Assembly: GCA_016780385.1 (NCBI GenBank)
Contig: JADHLY010000006.1
Coordinates: forward strand, 1-64,000
DNA from: Flavobacteriales bacterium
Lineage (GTDB): Bacteria; Bacteroidota; Bacteroidia; Flavobacteriales_D; Sanyastnellaceae
Direction: 5' to 3'
Length of the DNA stretch: 64,000 nt
The number at the start of each line of letters is the position of its first letter. The first letter of the stretch is position 1. Positions 1 through 13,600 of the stretch are shown in pieces. The notes below the pieces were generated by a model that saw only the letters and a list, made by a program, of their open reading frames with translations, did no database searches and was not told the DNA's origin. Made by a program: the position numbers and the translations under genes.

Positions 1-1473
1 CAGCTGACCACCGCAGGACACCTGAGCGGGCAGATGTACCTCCAGATCTTGGAAGGAGGTCCCGGTGGGGCCGACAACCGGTATACGCTCACCTTTGGCA
101 ATGCTTGTACAGCGGATGATGGGCAGCAGGAGGGGAGCTTCACTTTTGTGCGCACCTGGCAAAGTGTGGCCACCGACGACTGTGGCAATGCCGACACCTT
201 GTACACCTTCCAGAACATCGCCGTGCGCGATACGCTGGCTCCGCAGCTCACCGAGACCTGTGGTTTGATGAATGGCGAGACCGTATCGTTCGATTGCGCG
301 GGTCCTGAGTTGTTTGATATGGATCCCTTGCCTTTGGCGTGCACAGTGTCCGCAGTGGACAATTGCGACAGCGAAGTGGGTGTGGACCGTTTCGACGACA
401 TCGAAGAGGATGCGCCAACTGGAGGTGTGTGCAACATCTGTGCGCCATCGGACCCCGCTCCCATGGACAATGGACTGACGTGTGACATGGAAGAGCCTGA
501 GGCCATGCGCTTGTTCAACCTCGATGGCGTCTCTGATGCCTCGTTCATCTTGGACCCCATGGAGACCTCGCGTTTTGATGTGCAATGCGACAGCGCTTTG
601 CAGGTAGAGCTTTTCCTGACCGATGGAGCGGGAGGGGGCTTCCACTTCACGGCTGAATACGGTTTTGCTGGCGACTGGGACGCATGGTCCAGTGCGGACA
701 ATCCCTACCACTTAGGCAGCGCGGGCAGCTACAAAAAGGACTGCGAGTCTGTGTACGAAGGGCTGCCCATCTGGTTGGATTGGAACTACTTCGTGCTGTT
801 GGACGGCCAACTCACAGGAACCGGAGTTTACGCGGGTTCCAGCTTTGATCTCGCCCACCAACCCTCCAACCATTTCTTTGGATTCCAGGTGGGAGCAGGC
901 GCCAACAACAAGAACGAGGAGTACGGTGCAGGCGGTTGGTTCTTCTGGGACGGAACCTTGGTTGTAGACGGTGAATCCCAGGGCAACTTGGCCTCGAGCG
1001 GTGACATCTTCGTCGACCTCGATTGCTGCTTGCCTTGGACCGCGGAGCACTTCTATGTCGCGGCCGACGATTGTGCCAACACAACCCCCTTCGCTTATAC
1101 TGTTATAAACACGGGCGAAACCGCCACAGAACAGGCCGGGCTTTCCGGTGGAAGCCAGCATACCACTGGTGCTGTGGTGATCGGAGATGCGGGCCTTTCA
1201 GGGAAGCAACCTTTCCGTGTTTTGGGGCTCAATCCGAACCCGACGATGGACTTGACACAGCTCCAATTTGAGGTGGATGTTACCCAGCGGATGACCATCC
1301 GCTTGCACACCATGACGGGTGAACATGTCATGAATGTATTCGATGGAATGGCCGAGCCCGGAAGCGCTTATCAGGTGGAAATCGGAGTGTCCAGCCTTCC
1401 TGCTGGACTTTATCAGCTGCGCCTGTCCTCCACCATCCACAGCGAAGTCAGGAAGCTTCTAATTGCAGACTAA
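1..1473 (+). CDS. C-terminal part of a large T9SS-secreted surface protein (5' end outside window)
   Basis: The frame is open from the first base, so this is the 3' end of a longer gene. The visible protein has cysteine-rich, HYR-like 'DNC' segments. It then has a module of roughly 130 residues (about nt 700-1090; landmarks YKKDC, WNYFV, GVYAGS, SSGDI, PWTA), and ends in a type A T9SS sorting domain (LNPNPT near nt 1230, C-terminus KLLIAD). The same module plus tail closes the giant protein immediately downstream, so the two are tandem paralogs. Synonymous sites differ widely, so the duplication looks old. The product is expected to cross the outer membrane by T9SS and be surface-anchored or released. 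Its specific function is unknown. Confidence 0.85.
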   Translation, partial: QLTTAGHLSGQMYLQILEGGPGGADNRYTLTFGNACTADDGQQEGSFTFVRTWQSVATDDCGNADTLYTFQNIAVRDTLAPQLTETCGLMNGETVSFDCAGPELFDMDPLPLACTVSAVDNCDSEVGVDRFDDIEEDAPTGGVCNICAPSDPAPMDNGLTCDMEEPEAMRLFNLDGVSDASFILDPMETSRFDVQCDSALQVELFLTDGAGGGFHFTAEYGFAGDWDAWSSADNPYHLGSAGSYKKDCESVYEGLPIWLDWNYFVLLDGQLTGTGVYAGSSFDLAHQPSNHFFGFQVGAGANNKNEEYGAGGWFFWDGTLVVDGESQGNLASSGDIFVDLDCCLPWTAEHFYVAADDCANTTPFAYTVINTGETATEQAGLSGGSQHTTGAVVIGDAGLSGKQPFRVLGLNPNPTMDLTQLQFEVDVTQRMTIRLHTMTGEHVMNVFDGMAEPGSAYQVEIGVSSLPAGLYQLRLSSTIHSEVRKLLIAD

Positions 1474-1501
1474 CAATTATACTTTTAGACCAAACCAAGA
1501 G

Positions 1502-1533
1502 GAGGGGGGGGGTAATGCCCCCTCTTTTTTTTT
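1502..1533 (+). terminator. Rho-independent terminator after the first surface-protein gene
   Basis: A seven-base G-rich arm (GAGGGGG, 1502-1508) pairs with CCCCCTC (1518-1524), and a run of nine T follows. It lies 28 bases after the stop codon. Confidence 0.85.
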
Positions 1534-1576
1534 GGAATCCACTGAAATATCTGCAGTCACAACACCACTTCGTCGC

Positions 1577-1641
1577 TTACAAGTTTGTGGTTTGTAATGG
1601 GGTTTTCATCGATGAAAATGAGGACAAAATGGTCATTTTCA
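1577..1641. promoter_or_regulatory. Nested inverted repeats upstream of the giant surface-protein gene
   Basis: Three dyads lie in 65 bp: TTACAA-N9-TTGTAA (1577-1597), a perfect 16-bp palindrome TTTTCATCGATGAAAA (1603-1618), and TGAAAATG-N13-CATTTTCA (1613-1641). The last two overlap, so they could form alternative structures. They sit 25-90 bp before the start codon in an AT-richer stretch. Operator or leader-RNA function is inferred. No clear TAnnTTTG box was found here. Confidence 0.5.
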
Positions 1642-1665
1642 CCTTGACCAAATTCTGTTCTCACT

Positions 1666-4600
1666 ATGTCCAGCATTCGCTGTTTCTTCCGTGCACCATC
1701 CGCTGCACCTGCTTCTTCCTCAAGCCTGAATGGTTTTTCCGCCATCCTCTGCGTGATTGGATTCTCCAGTTTGCTCCTTTCCACAGCCCAGGCCCAGGCT
1801 CCTTCCGGGGACCCCGAGGTGTTTAACGTCCATGACAAATTGGCCAGCTCTGAGCAAGGCGCTGATTTGAATTTCGGCTCTGCCGTGGCCATGGACGGTG
1901 AGGTGTTGATCGCTGCAGATGACAATGAGCACGTCGAAGTTTTCCGCAAGGCGGGTGACGGTTCCTGGTCCTTGGAAGCGGTGATTCCAGCCCCAATCAG
2001 CGGTACGGAATTCGGAGCAAGAGAAGCGCTGGCAACCAATGGAGATTGGATTGCCATCGGTGCCAAACTTGACGATACGTACGAGAACAATGCCGGCGCT
2101 GTCCACATGTACAAGTACGATGGCCTGGATTGGCAATACACTGGTTCCCTCAGCCATATGGCGCCATTTGGCAGCATTGTCACCGATTGGTTTGGAATGG
2201 CAGTGGCCATGGATGGAAACCGGATGGTCGTCGGTTCTCGGGCCGAAAACGGTGTGGGAGCTGCAGGTGCAGTGCACTACTTCGAGTACAACGCCATGTT
2301 GGACATGTGGCTGGAAAGCGGATTCATTGCCAGCCAACACACTGAGGGCAACTCGACGAGCAAGTTTGCGGAAAGCGTCGACATCTCAGGAGACTACATG
2401 ATTGTCGGTGAGCACCGCAACAACACGAATGGTCAGTTTGCGGGTGCGGCACATATTTATGCCTTCTACAACCAGTGCTGGCACCACCAAAATGTATTTT
2501 ACGGTCACAATGCCCAAGACATTTTGGGCAAGGACGTGGCCATCAGCGGAACCACGGCAGTCGCGGGTTCTCCCTTTGCAGATACGGATGACCTGAATGA
2601 GGCTGGAGCCGTCACGCTCTATCGTTTGCTTCCTTTCTCCGGAGGCGACAGCGCTTGGGCCGAAACTGCCCACTTCGCACCCGACGGTACGTCGCAAGGT
2701 GATTGGGTAGGTTCTGCCGTCGACATCGACGGATCCCTGCTGGCTGTGGGGGTTCCAAGAGACGATGAATTCATCATCAATGGAGGTGCGGGTTATTTCC
2801 TTTTTGATTGCACGGACGGCGCACTGACTTGTGTCAATGAAGGTTTCGCTTGTGACGCCATGCAGAACGACCGTTTGGGTTTTGATGTGGCGGTGAGTGA
2901 GGGTTTGGCGGCCATCGGTGCCACCCTTGATGACAACATTTACGAGAACGCCGGTTCCGTGTACATCTTGGGCATGGATGATCTCGGATTTGAGTGTGAT
3001 TTGACCGCGCCCGGAACGCCGGAAACGGACTTGTTGACCTCTGACGATACTGGTGTGAACGCTTATGACGACACGACCCGTCAAACCACCCCCGATTTTG
3101 ATGTCATTCTCCCCGGTGGAGGAGGCCTTTCTGTGACAGCGGATTATCTGGCAGAAGCTGGAGATGCCGTGGTCTTTTACATGGAGGGGACAGGTGACAG
3201 CTCCATTGTGATCCTGACCCAGGAAGACATCGACAATGGTGCCGTGAATGTGGATTTCGTGTACCCTGGTCCTGTACTGGAGGACGGTGAGTACACCTTC
3301 TGCTCATACTTGATTGATGTGTTCGGCAATGTGGGGCCGACCGATTGTACCACCATCCTCATCGACAATGCTGACCCTGAACCCATTGTGGATTTCGGAA
3401 CCTCTGCCGTAGCAGGTTCAGATACTACCCTCTATCTGGATGCCAATGGCGGCATAGACCTCGATGTGCAAGGACAAGCCAACATTTCCGCATCTGACAA
3501 CATCGCGATGGACACGATTTACGTGGACATCACGGAGTTTGATTGCTCTGATGCCGGCAACATTGTGACGGTGACCCTCACCGCAGTGGATCTCGCGGGA
3601 AACCAGGCGACGACCACGTTTGATGTGGCCATCGAAGACGAAGTGGCCCCTGTAGCCATTGCCCAGGACATCACGGTGCAGTTGAATGGCGTTGGCTCAG
3701 CGACGATTACGCCGGAGCAAATCGACAATGGGTCGAACGATGCCTGTGGCATTGCCACACTTTCACTGGACAAAACGACCTTTGACTGCACAGAGGTGGG
3801 CCCCAATACGGTGACCCTCACAGTGACGGACAATCACGGAAACACCGCCACGGCGACAGCTACCGTCACGGTAGAAGACAACGTGGCCCCTACAGCCGTT
3901 GCTCAGGATTTGACCGTTCAACTTGACGCCACAGGCGCAGTCAGCATCACGCCGGAACAACTCAACAACGGCTCCAGCAACGCCTGTGGCATTGAGAGTA
4001 TGACCTTGGATATTTCCAGCTTTACGTGTGCTGATGTCGGCCCCAATACGGTCACTTTGACCGTGACCGACAGCAACGGCAATGTCAGCACAGCCACTGC
4101 GACGGTGACGGTTGAGGACAACGTGCTTCCCGCCATGGTCACCCAGGACATTACGGTCCAATTGGACGCCTCGGGTGCGGTGAGCATCACTGCGGCTCAA
4201 ATCGACAATGGCACCAGCGACGCTTGTGGCATTGACACCCTGTACTTGGACACTTACGACTTCGATTGTGACGACCAAGGGGCCAACACGGTCACCTTGA
4301 CGGCTGTAGATGTCAATGGCAACCTCAATACCGCCACCGCTACGGTGACCGTTCAGGACCTCGCTGATCCCACGGCATCTGCACAGGACATCACCATTGA
4401 ACTCGATGCCACAGGGAACGCATCCATTACTCCCGACCAAGTGGACAACGGATCAGATGACGCCTGCGGCGGCATCGCCAGCATGACGGTGTCTCCGGAC
4501 AGCTTTGATTGCGAGGACCTCGGTACCAACACGGTGACCTTGACGGTCATTGATGGGTCTGGCAACTCCGCTACGGCCACGGCCACGGTGACGGTTGTCG

Positions 4601-7600
4601 ACGAGGTAGCACCAGACGTCACGGGTACCTTCCCGGCGGACATCATCCTCTACGCCGATGACGACAACGGTAGCATCGATGTCACTCCGCTTGGAGCAGC
4701 GGGAGCAGCTTCGGTCGACTACAGTGACAACTGCAGCGGAGAAGGCAACAAGACCTATGGCGTGGCCGGACAAGTGCCGACGGGTGGCCTGATTATCACT
4801 GCCATTGGTGATCCGAACGATGCCGCGAGCACCTGCCGCTTCGTGGAGATCCACAACAGCAGCGATGCCGACATTAATCTGACGGGTTATGCCCTCCAGC
4901 GTTGGACCAACGATTACGCTGGACCGTCCACGGGCAGCAACATCGACCTGAGCGCCATCGGAACCATGGCGCCAGGCACCTATGCCCACATCGCCAACAA
5001 CGCCGGCTTTGAAGGCTGCTACGGCTTTGCTCCAAGCATCATTGCGGGCAGCGGTGGACCGGCTGACAGCAACGGTGATGACAACATCGCCATCATCGAC
5101 GGCAGCTCCAACATCATCGACATGTTCGGTGTGGCCGGCGAGGACGGATCCAATACCTGCCACGAGTTCGAGGATGGTGTCGCCTTGCGCGCCGGTTCTA
5201 ACACGGATCCGAACGGAGGTGCATGGGATGAGTCCGGCTGGATTGTTTACAGCGATGGCTCTTCGGCCAGCGGCTGTACGAACCACAACTCGGGCCAGTC
5301 GCAGAACGCGAGCGACATCGCCCTGTTGATCAACAACTGGGCGGGTGCTGGCCCGGTGGCTCCGCAGGCGGACTTCAACAGTGTGGACATCAGCTATTCC
5401 GATGAGACGACGAGCTACACGGCTTCGGCCTGCTATACCTTCGAGCGGACCTGGACCATCACGGTGACCGACGCCAGTGGCAATGCCACGACGGTGACCG
5501 ATGTGCAGGCCATACAGGTGGCCGACACCTCGGCTCCGGACATCACGGCGTTGGCAAACACCACCGCAGCGTGGGACCTGTTCAGCTTCGACCTTTCCGC
5601 AGGAGACCAGTCCACGGTGCTCGCCTACACGAGCTTCGAGGAGGGGACCAGCGGGGACCAGTACGTCGACACCGGGGATGCTGCCGCCGACCACGCCCTT
5701 GCGAACAACCCGGGCCAGTCCGAAGTGAACTTCACTTCGACCGGCGGTGAGATGGGCTTCTCCAGCTACTACTACAGCACAGGCAGCAACGGACTCACCG
5801 ACGGAGATTTCGTGGGTGTGACCAGCTTCACCGGTGCAGTGGGTGCCTACACGGATGGAAGCCAAGGTTTCCAGATGCAGGATACCGACGGCATCATGGA
5901 GTTGGTGTTTGACAACGTCGACGTCAGCACGGGAGGAGTGACGCTTACCCTCGACTACTTCGTGCAGTCCACGGGCTGGGAGACATCGAATCCCGAGGAC
6001 ATTATTCGCATCTGGGTGGTGACCGACGGAGGTGAAGTCGATTTGCTCAACACCCAAGGACAGGACATCGACAACCTTGGCATCGAGGGCCAGTGGAACA
6101 TGGCCAGCCTCGACCTCGACGGATACGATTCTGCAGAGCTACACATTTCGCTCCAGTCCAACTCTGGAAGCGAGAGTCTCTTCATCGACAACGTTGCATT
6201 CAGCGCTGGCAATAGCCCGCTGGCTGCGCTCGAGGCCAATGGCTACGTGAGCTTCAGCGACAACGTCGAGCTCGCATCCACCGAGGCGGCCATCACACTC
6301 GACGGCAATACATGCGACGGAGCCTACGACATCGTCTACACGGCCACCGACAGCTGTGGCAACACCACGACGATGGCCCAGCACATCGATTTGGAGGACG
6401 CCGTGAATCCGGCCATCAGCGACATGCCGGCCAACATCACCCAAACCAACGATGCAGGAAATTGCGCCGCAGCCGTGAGCTGGACGGCGCCCACTTCGTC
6501 TGACAACTGCTCTGTGGACACGTTTACCTCCGACTACAGCAGTGGCGGCGACTTCCCGGTGGGCACCACGACCGTGACCTACACGGCTGCAGATGCTTCG
6601 GGCAACACCACCACGAGCACCTTCACGGTGACGGTGACGGATGACGAGGCGCCTGTCATCAGCGGCATGCCCTCCAACATTACACAGTCCTCTGATGTGG
6701 GATTGTGCACAGCAGTGGTCAATTGGACGGCGCCTACAGCGGCCGACAATTGTGGCATCGCTTCATTTACCTCTGATGCCGATTCGGGCGATGCTTTCGG
6801 CATCGGTGAGAACACGGTGACCTACACGGCCACGGACATTCACGGCAACACCACGACGGCGAGCTTCACCATTACGGTAGAGGAAACCGAAGATCCCACC
6901 ATTGCGGGCATGCCTTCCGACATCAACCAGACCAACGACCCTGGTGTCTGCGGTGCAGTTGTGACTTGGACCGCGCCTACAGCGGCGGACAACTGCGGCA
7001 TTGCCAGCTTCACCCCCTCGCATGCGATCGGCAGCACTTTTGATGTGGGAACGACGACGGTAACCTACACGGCCACCGACTTGGCGGGAAATACCGCCAC
7101 GGCCACCTTTGACGTGACGATCACGTTTGATGACAATCCTGCCATTGCGGGCATGCCATCTGACATCACGCAGACGGCTGATGCCGGCGTGTGCGACGCG
7201 GTCATCACATGGGTGCCCCCCACGGTTCCCGCCAACTGCGGTGATGTCACATTGACGTCTACCCACAACAGCGGCGATACGTTTGCAGTGGGAGCGACCA
7301 CGGTCAGCTACACAGCAGAGGACATCCACGGCAACACCACCACGTCCACCTTCACGGTGACGGTGACCGACGATGAGGACCCTGCCATCAGTGGCATGCC
7401 TTCTGACATCACGCAAACCGCGGATGCGGGTGAGTGTGAGGCCGATGTAACCTGGACGGCGCCAACGGCCTCCGACAATTGCGCCATTGCCACTTTCACG
7501 TCCGACGCCAATGCTGGTGACGCCTTCGCAGTAGGATCAACAACGGTGACCTACACAGCGACCGATATTCATGGCAACAGCTCCACGGGTTCTTTCACCA

Positions 7601-10600
7601 TAACAGTGACCGACGATGAGGACCCTGTGATCAGTGGCATGCCCGCTGACATCACGCAGTCCAACGAGGCAGGCGATTGCAGCGCTGCAGTTTCATGGAC
7701 GGCTCCGACCGCTTCCGACAACTGTGGTGTGGCTTCCTTGACGACCTCTCACGCCATTGGGAGCGTCTTCGCGGTGGGCAACACAACCGTGACTTACACC
7801 GCCACGGATGTCAACGGCAACACCTCCACGGCCAGCTTCACGGTGACCATTACCGACGATGAAGATCCTGTTATTGCAGGTGTGCCAGCCGACATGACCC
7901 TGTCCAACGACGGGGGCGATTGCAGTGCGGAGGCCAGCTGGACGGCCCCCACGGCGACGGACAACTGTGGCATCGCATCTTTCACTTCGACCCACGACAG
8001 CGGGGATGCATTTGCTGTGGGAACCACAACGGTGTCCTTCACCGCCTCCGATGTAAATGGAAACACCACCACGGAGACATTTACCGTGACGGTAACGGAT
8101 GACGAGGATCCAACGATCAGCGGCACGCCGGCCAACATCACCCTGAACAACGACGCCGGCGATTGCAGCGCAGTGGCCAGCTGGACGGACCCCACGGCGG
8201 CTGACAATTGCGCCATCGCTACGTTCACTTCCACCCACAACAGTGGCGATGCCTTTGCGGTGGGCACGACGACAGTCACCTACACGGCAACGGACATTCA
8301 CAGCAACACCACGACTTCGACCTTCACGGTGACGGTGACCGACAATGAGCAACCCGTGATCAGCGGTTTGCCATCGGACATCACACAAACGGCGGACGCC
8401 GGCGAGTGTGAGGCCGATGTGACCTGGACGGCCCCCACGGCCGCCGACAACTGTGCGATTGCCACCTTCACTTCCACGGCGAACCCCGGCGACGCCTTCC
8501 CAGAAGGCATGACGACGGTGACCTATACGGCGACCGACATCCATGGCAACAGTTCAACGGGTTCCTTCACGATCACAGTGACGGACGATGAGGATCCTGC
8601 CATCAGTGGTACCCCCGCCAACATCACCCAGTCGAACGATGCGGGCAACTGCAGCGCGGCGGTTTCGTGGACGGCACCAACGGCCTCGGACAACTGCGGT
8701 GTGGCCTCGTTGACCGCGACCCACGCCATTGGCAGTGTGTTCGCAGTAGGTACCACGACGGTGACCTATACGGCGACGGACATCAACGGCAATACTTCGA
8801 CGAGCAGCTTCACGGTGACGGTGACCGACGACGAAGACCCCGTCATCAGCCCGTTGGCTTCGGACCACACTTACCAGCGTGATGGTGGTGAAGCCACTGC
8901 CTTTGCGGCCTGGCTCGCCAACTATGGTGGAGCGGCGGCGACGGACAACTGCGGTTTGAGCGGTTGGTCCAACAACAGCACGGGCTTGAGCGATGATTGT
9001 GGCAGCACAGGCACCGAGACGGTGACCTTCACCGCTACGGATATCCACAGCAATACAAGCACCACTTCGGCCACCTTTACGGTGATCGACACCCACGCCC
9101 CAAGCTGTCCATTGATTGACCTGGTGTATGCCAATGATGATGGTCCAGACCAAACAGACAATATCACCAACGATGCATCGCCGACGGTTCGCGTGATGTT
9201 CACGGGTATCGGCGTCGAATCTGCCGAAGCTGGGGATGTGGTCGAGTTGTACATCCAAAACATCTTGACGGAATCGTACACCATTGACCAGACCGATGTG
9301 GACAATGGATACGCCACCTTTGAGATTGGACCGTTTGGAGACGGCCCCGTCATGTTGAGTGCGCGCCACATCGATGATTGTGACCAAGCGAGCATCTTCG
9401 CTTTCCTCAATGTCATCATCAACACGGCCGCTCCCATCTTGGAAGTGCAGCCTGTGACGGTGTCCCTCGACGCCTTTGGATTTGCCAGTGTGCCCATCGA
9501 GGACTTTGTGGTGAGCGCTACCGATGACTTCGGCACAGTGAATCTCAGCGTGGGTGGTAACCCTGAATTGTATGTCGTGGAGGACGACGAGGGCAACCTC
9601 ATCTTGGTCGACCTCGAAAACCAGGAAGCGGAGTTCATCGATATCGATCCGGTGCATGACGTCTTGAACGGCTATGCCCAAATCATGATGTACGACGCCG
9701 CGGCTGGAGGGTTCCTCTTCACCGACGGGTACAGCAACTATGCGGTGACCAACGATGCCTTCGAGGTGCTGTACACCGGTGCTCTGGACGATGGCAGCTT
9801 CGCCGATGGCGACATCAACTTGGACTGTGTCCACGCCGTGGACCAAGCCGGTGGCTGGATTTACGCCATCGAGCGTTCCGATTGTGCCGTCACGGACAGC
9901 CTGAGGTTCTTCCGCTTCCGCTTTGACGGAATCGGCGAGATTGAAGCCGAGTTGCTGCACACCCTCGCCTCTGATGTCAATGGCAATTCGCATGACTTTG
10001 AGTCCATGGCCGTTGACCTGGAGGGCGGCATCGCCTACCTCGTGGGAGACCACGATTTGTACGGTGGTTCAAGCAGCCAAGAGTTGTGGATGCTCGTCAT
10101 GTCGACCGGACAACTCGTCTATCTGGGAGAACTGGACGACGACACCGAAGCCATGTGGTTCGATGAAGGACAGCTTTGGTTGGGCCAAGACAATGGAGAA
10201 GTGGGGCTGCCCCAATTCGAGGAATTGCCTGCTGCGACGCCGTATGTCTGCGGCGATCCTTCTTGCGCCATACCGGACACAGTCCAATTCGTGAAGGCCG
10301 ACGATGCCGAAACGGATGACAGTGCCCTTTGGGACCACATTACCGACAACGTAGCCCTCTTCCGCTCTAACAGTGGCGGTCTATACAATGCCCTTTCTGG
10401 CGGAGGCATCTACTACAAGCGAGGCGCAACCGGCAGCGCTGGGGCTTACATCTCCGACTTCCAGGAGGTCAACGATTACAACGTCAACGACCTCCCAGGA
10501 GACACCTTGTCGCTCTACATTCCGGAAGGTGACCTCTGCTTTGATCTGGTCTTCTCCAGTTGGACCTGTTGCGGTGATGGAGGTGGTTTCGCCTACGAGC

Positions 10601-13600
10601 GGATCCACGTGCCGACGCCATCCATTCTCGTGGGTGGCATACTCGGCTCCTCTGAGTATTTGGATCTGGATGATTTCAATGGCAGCTACAATACGGATGA
10701 CATCCAAGCCGCATACTTCGGCCGGGTATTCACCCAGAGCGTTATGCTGGATTGCGGCGACACCGATGCGCCTGTTGAAGTGGTGGTGCGTGCCGAAGAC
10801 ATTGCGGGCAACGTCACCTTTGATACCACGTATGCCACGGTCATCGACGACCTCGCTCCCACGCTCGTGCTCGAGCCGCACACTGTCTACTTGAGCGACG
10901 CAGGTGAAGGCTACTTCAATTTGAGCGACGTCTTGGGCGATGCGACCATGGACAACTGCAGCTACGCAGCGGAGATGACATGGGACGGACAAAGCTGCGG
11001 TGCTGCGCCGAAGTATGGACTCACTGCAGGAACGCTCGATGCCAACACCAGCAACTGCGACGACTGCACATCGCTGGTGCCACTCGGCTTCGACTTCACG
11101 TTCTACGGAGAGACCTACAACCAGGTGTATATCTCCTCCAACGGTCTCCTCCAATTCGAAAGCAGCAGCTCTGAGTGTTGCGACGGAGAAGCGATTCCGG
11201 ATTCCGATTACGAGGCGGCCATTGCCGTGATCCACACAGACCTGGATCCGGATGAGCGGGATGACGCCAACATCTACTACCAGACCTTGGGCACTGCTCC
11301 GAACCGCGAATTCGTCGTGAGCTGGAGCCAAGTGTCCAACTATGAGGACAACGACATTCGCCATGATGGTCAGGCCGTGCTGTATGAAGCCACAGGCCAA
11401 GTGGACATCTTCTCTGGGTACCATGCTTACCTGCCAGACGATTGTGATGATCCGATGACCACGGGCATTTCAAATCAGGACGGCACATTGGGCATGGCGC
11501 CTCAGCAATTCGTTGAGAATTGTGCCGAGCGAGGAAACCTCTACATCACCTTCACGCCGGATGGTGACAACTATGCGATGGACTACGAAGTCTGCTCTGA
11601 CTTCACCTGTTCGGATGTCGGTGTTGTCGAGGTGGCCGTGACGCTGACCGACCCGAGTGGCAATGCCACGAGCGGAACGGTTGAGGTGACGGTGGTCGAC
11701 GAAGTGGCACCCCTTGTGGTGTCCACCCCATACATTCAGCCTTTGGATGAGAATGGAGAGGCCACCTATGACCTGTCCAATGCTGTGGCAACCGATGCTT
11801 GCGGCATCCAGAGCTTCGAAGCCTTGACCACACTGGATTGTGAAGTGGACGCGCCGGAAACGGGGTCCGTGGACTTCGAGAAACTCGACGATACGTCCGG
11901 CCCGGAGGCCACCGACTTTATCGGCTGGGATGTGGCCCTGACGCGGGGCAACAGCGGCGGACTATACAACGCCCTCACCCAAAACAGCTACAATCAAGCT
12001 GGTCCTGATGGTACCCTGTGGAAACTGGGGGCAGCAGACTCAGAAAATCAGTGGACAAGCCTGTATGATGCCGTTGATGGCAGCTTGGATAACAATTTGG
12101 TAGGCACCACGCTCACCATGGTCACCCTGCAGTCTCAGCGGTTCTTCGAAGTCGCTTTCACCTCTTGGAGCTGTTGCGGGGATGGTGGTTTTGCTTACAC
12201 CCGAACTGAGGTGCCCACGGCCTCAGGCTTATTCACAGAATTGGAGCCGGGCACAGGCTGCGATGGCTTTGTCAGTGAAACCGTGTCCTTTGAGAAAATG
12301 GACTACGACGATCCCAGCCTGGTGCATGACAGCATTGCCCCCGGGGTTTGGATTTCGCGCGGCGACGACCAAGGCCTGATCAATGCGGCTACGGGCGAAT
12401 CTTGGGACGGAGAAGGACCCAGCGGTACGCTGTGGCGCGTTGCCGGCAGCGGAGGCGCGTGGAGTTCATTCTACGATGTGTTCGGAGGTGGAATTGGCAA
12501 TGCCATTCTGTCCACGGAACTCGAATTGTGGGTGCCCAGCGTCAACCAGGTTTGGCACATGGACTTCACGAGCTGGACACAAGGTGGCAATGGAGGCGGA
12601 TTCGCATACACCCGCACCAGCTTGGCACCATGTGCAGGGTGCACGAGTCCTGTCGCCCTCGACTATGATCCGGACGCACTGTTCGCTACCCCATGTGACA
12701 TTCCTGTGTACGAGGAAGTCGAATTGGTCGCCACGGACGTGAACGGCAATGTGACCCATGCCATCGCCTACATGGCCGTTGCCGATGAGATGGCACCTGA
12801 GGTTAACCTCTTCGATCTCGAAGATTACACCTTGTATGCCGGTGAAAGCTGTGTCAATATGGTGGACCTGTTTGCCGCGGGTTCTCCTTGGTATGAAGCG
12901 ACAGACAACTGCGATGTCAGTGTTGAAATTCTCTATGACGAAATCAACGAGACGGGCATTGCGGGCTGCCGTGAGTTTGACCGCCGCTGGATCATTGTGG
13001 CAGAGGACCCTTCAGGCAATGTGGCGACAGATACCACCCTTCAGCACATCACGGTGATCGACAATACCGCTCCTACGGTGTTCCTCGATGGTGTTCCTGC
13101 GGACACTTCGGTTGATCTGGATGCCAGTTGTAGCGGTGCCATGCCTGCTGCCGCAACGGTTGTGGCCAGTGCAACCGACAACTGCACCGACACGCCTACA
13201 GTGGGTCCTGTGACCTACACGGACAGTGCGCCGGCCTACCTCTGTGGTGATGCCGGCAGTTACACCATCGTGAGGACCTACATGGCCACCGCGACTGACG
13301 CTTGTGGCAACGCGGGCATGGTCACGGCCACCCAAACGGTCACCTTCAATGATGTGACAGCACCGCAGATCACCGACAGTGAAGGCATTGCCAATGGCGA
13401 AACCTTGACGCAAGAAGAAGCAACTGGCTTGTTTGACTTCATCTTCATTCCCGGTCCAGCGGACTTGGAGGCAGATGACGCCTGCAGCGATGTGAGCATC
13501 GAGGTGACTGAAGTCTTGGGAGGATTCATTCCTACAGAGACCGCTGACAATTTCTGCGGTGCGGCTACGCCTGAGGCATTCACTGGAGCCGACGCCTGCA

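Noticed and set aside
6397-8826. Direct repeats considered as a CRISPR or noncoding satellite
   Set aside because: Units are contiguous, 243 bp, in frame and encode HYR domains; there are no spacers and no cas genes.
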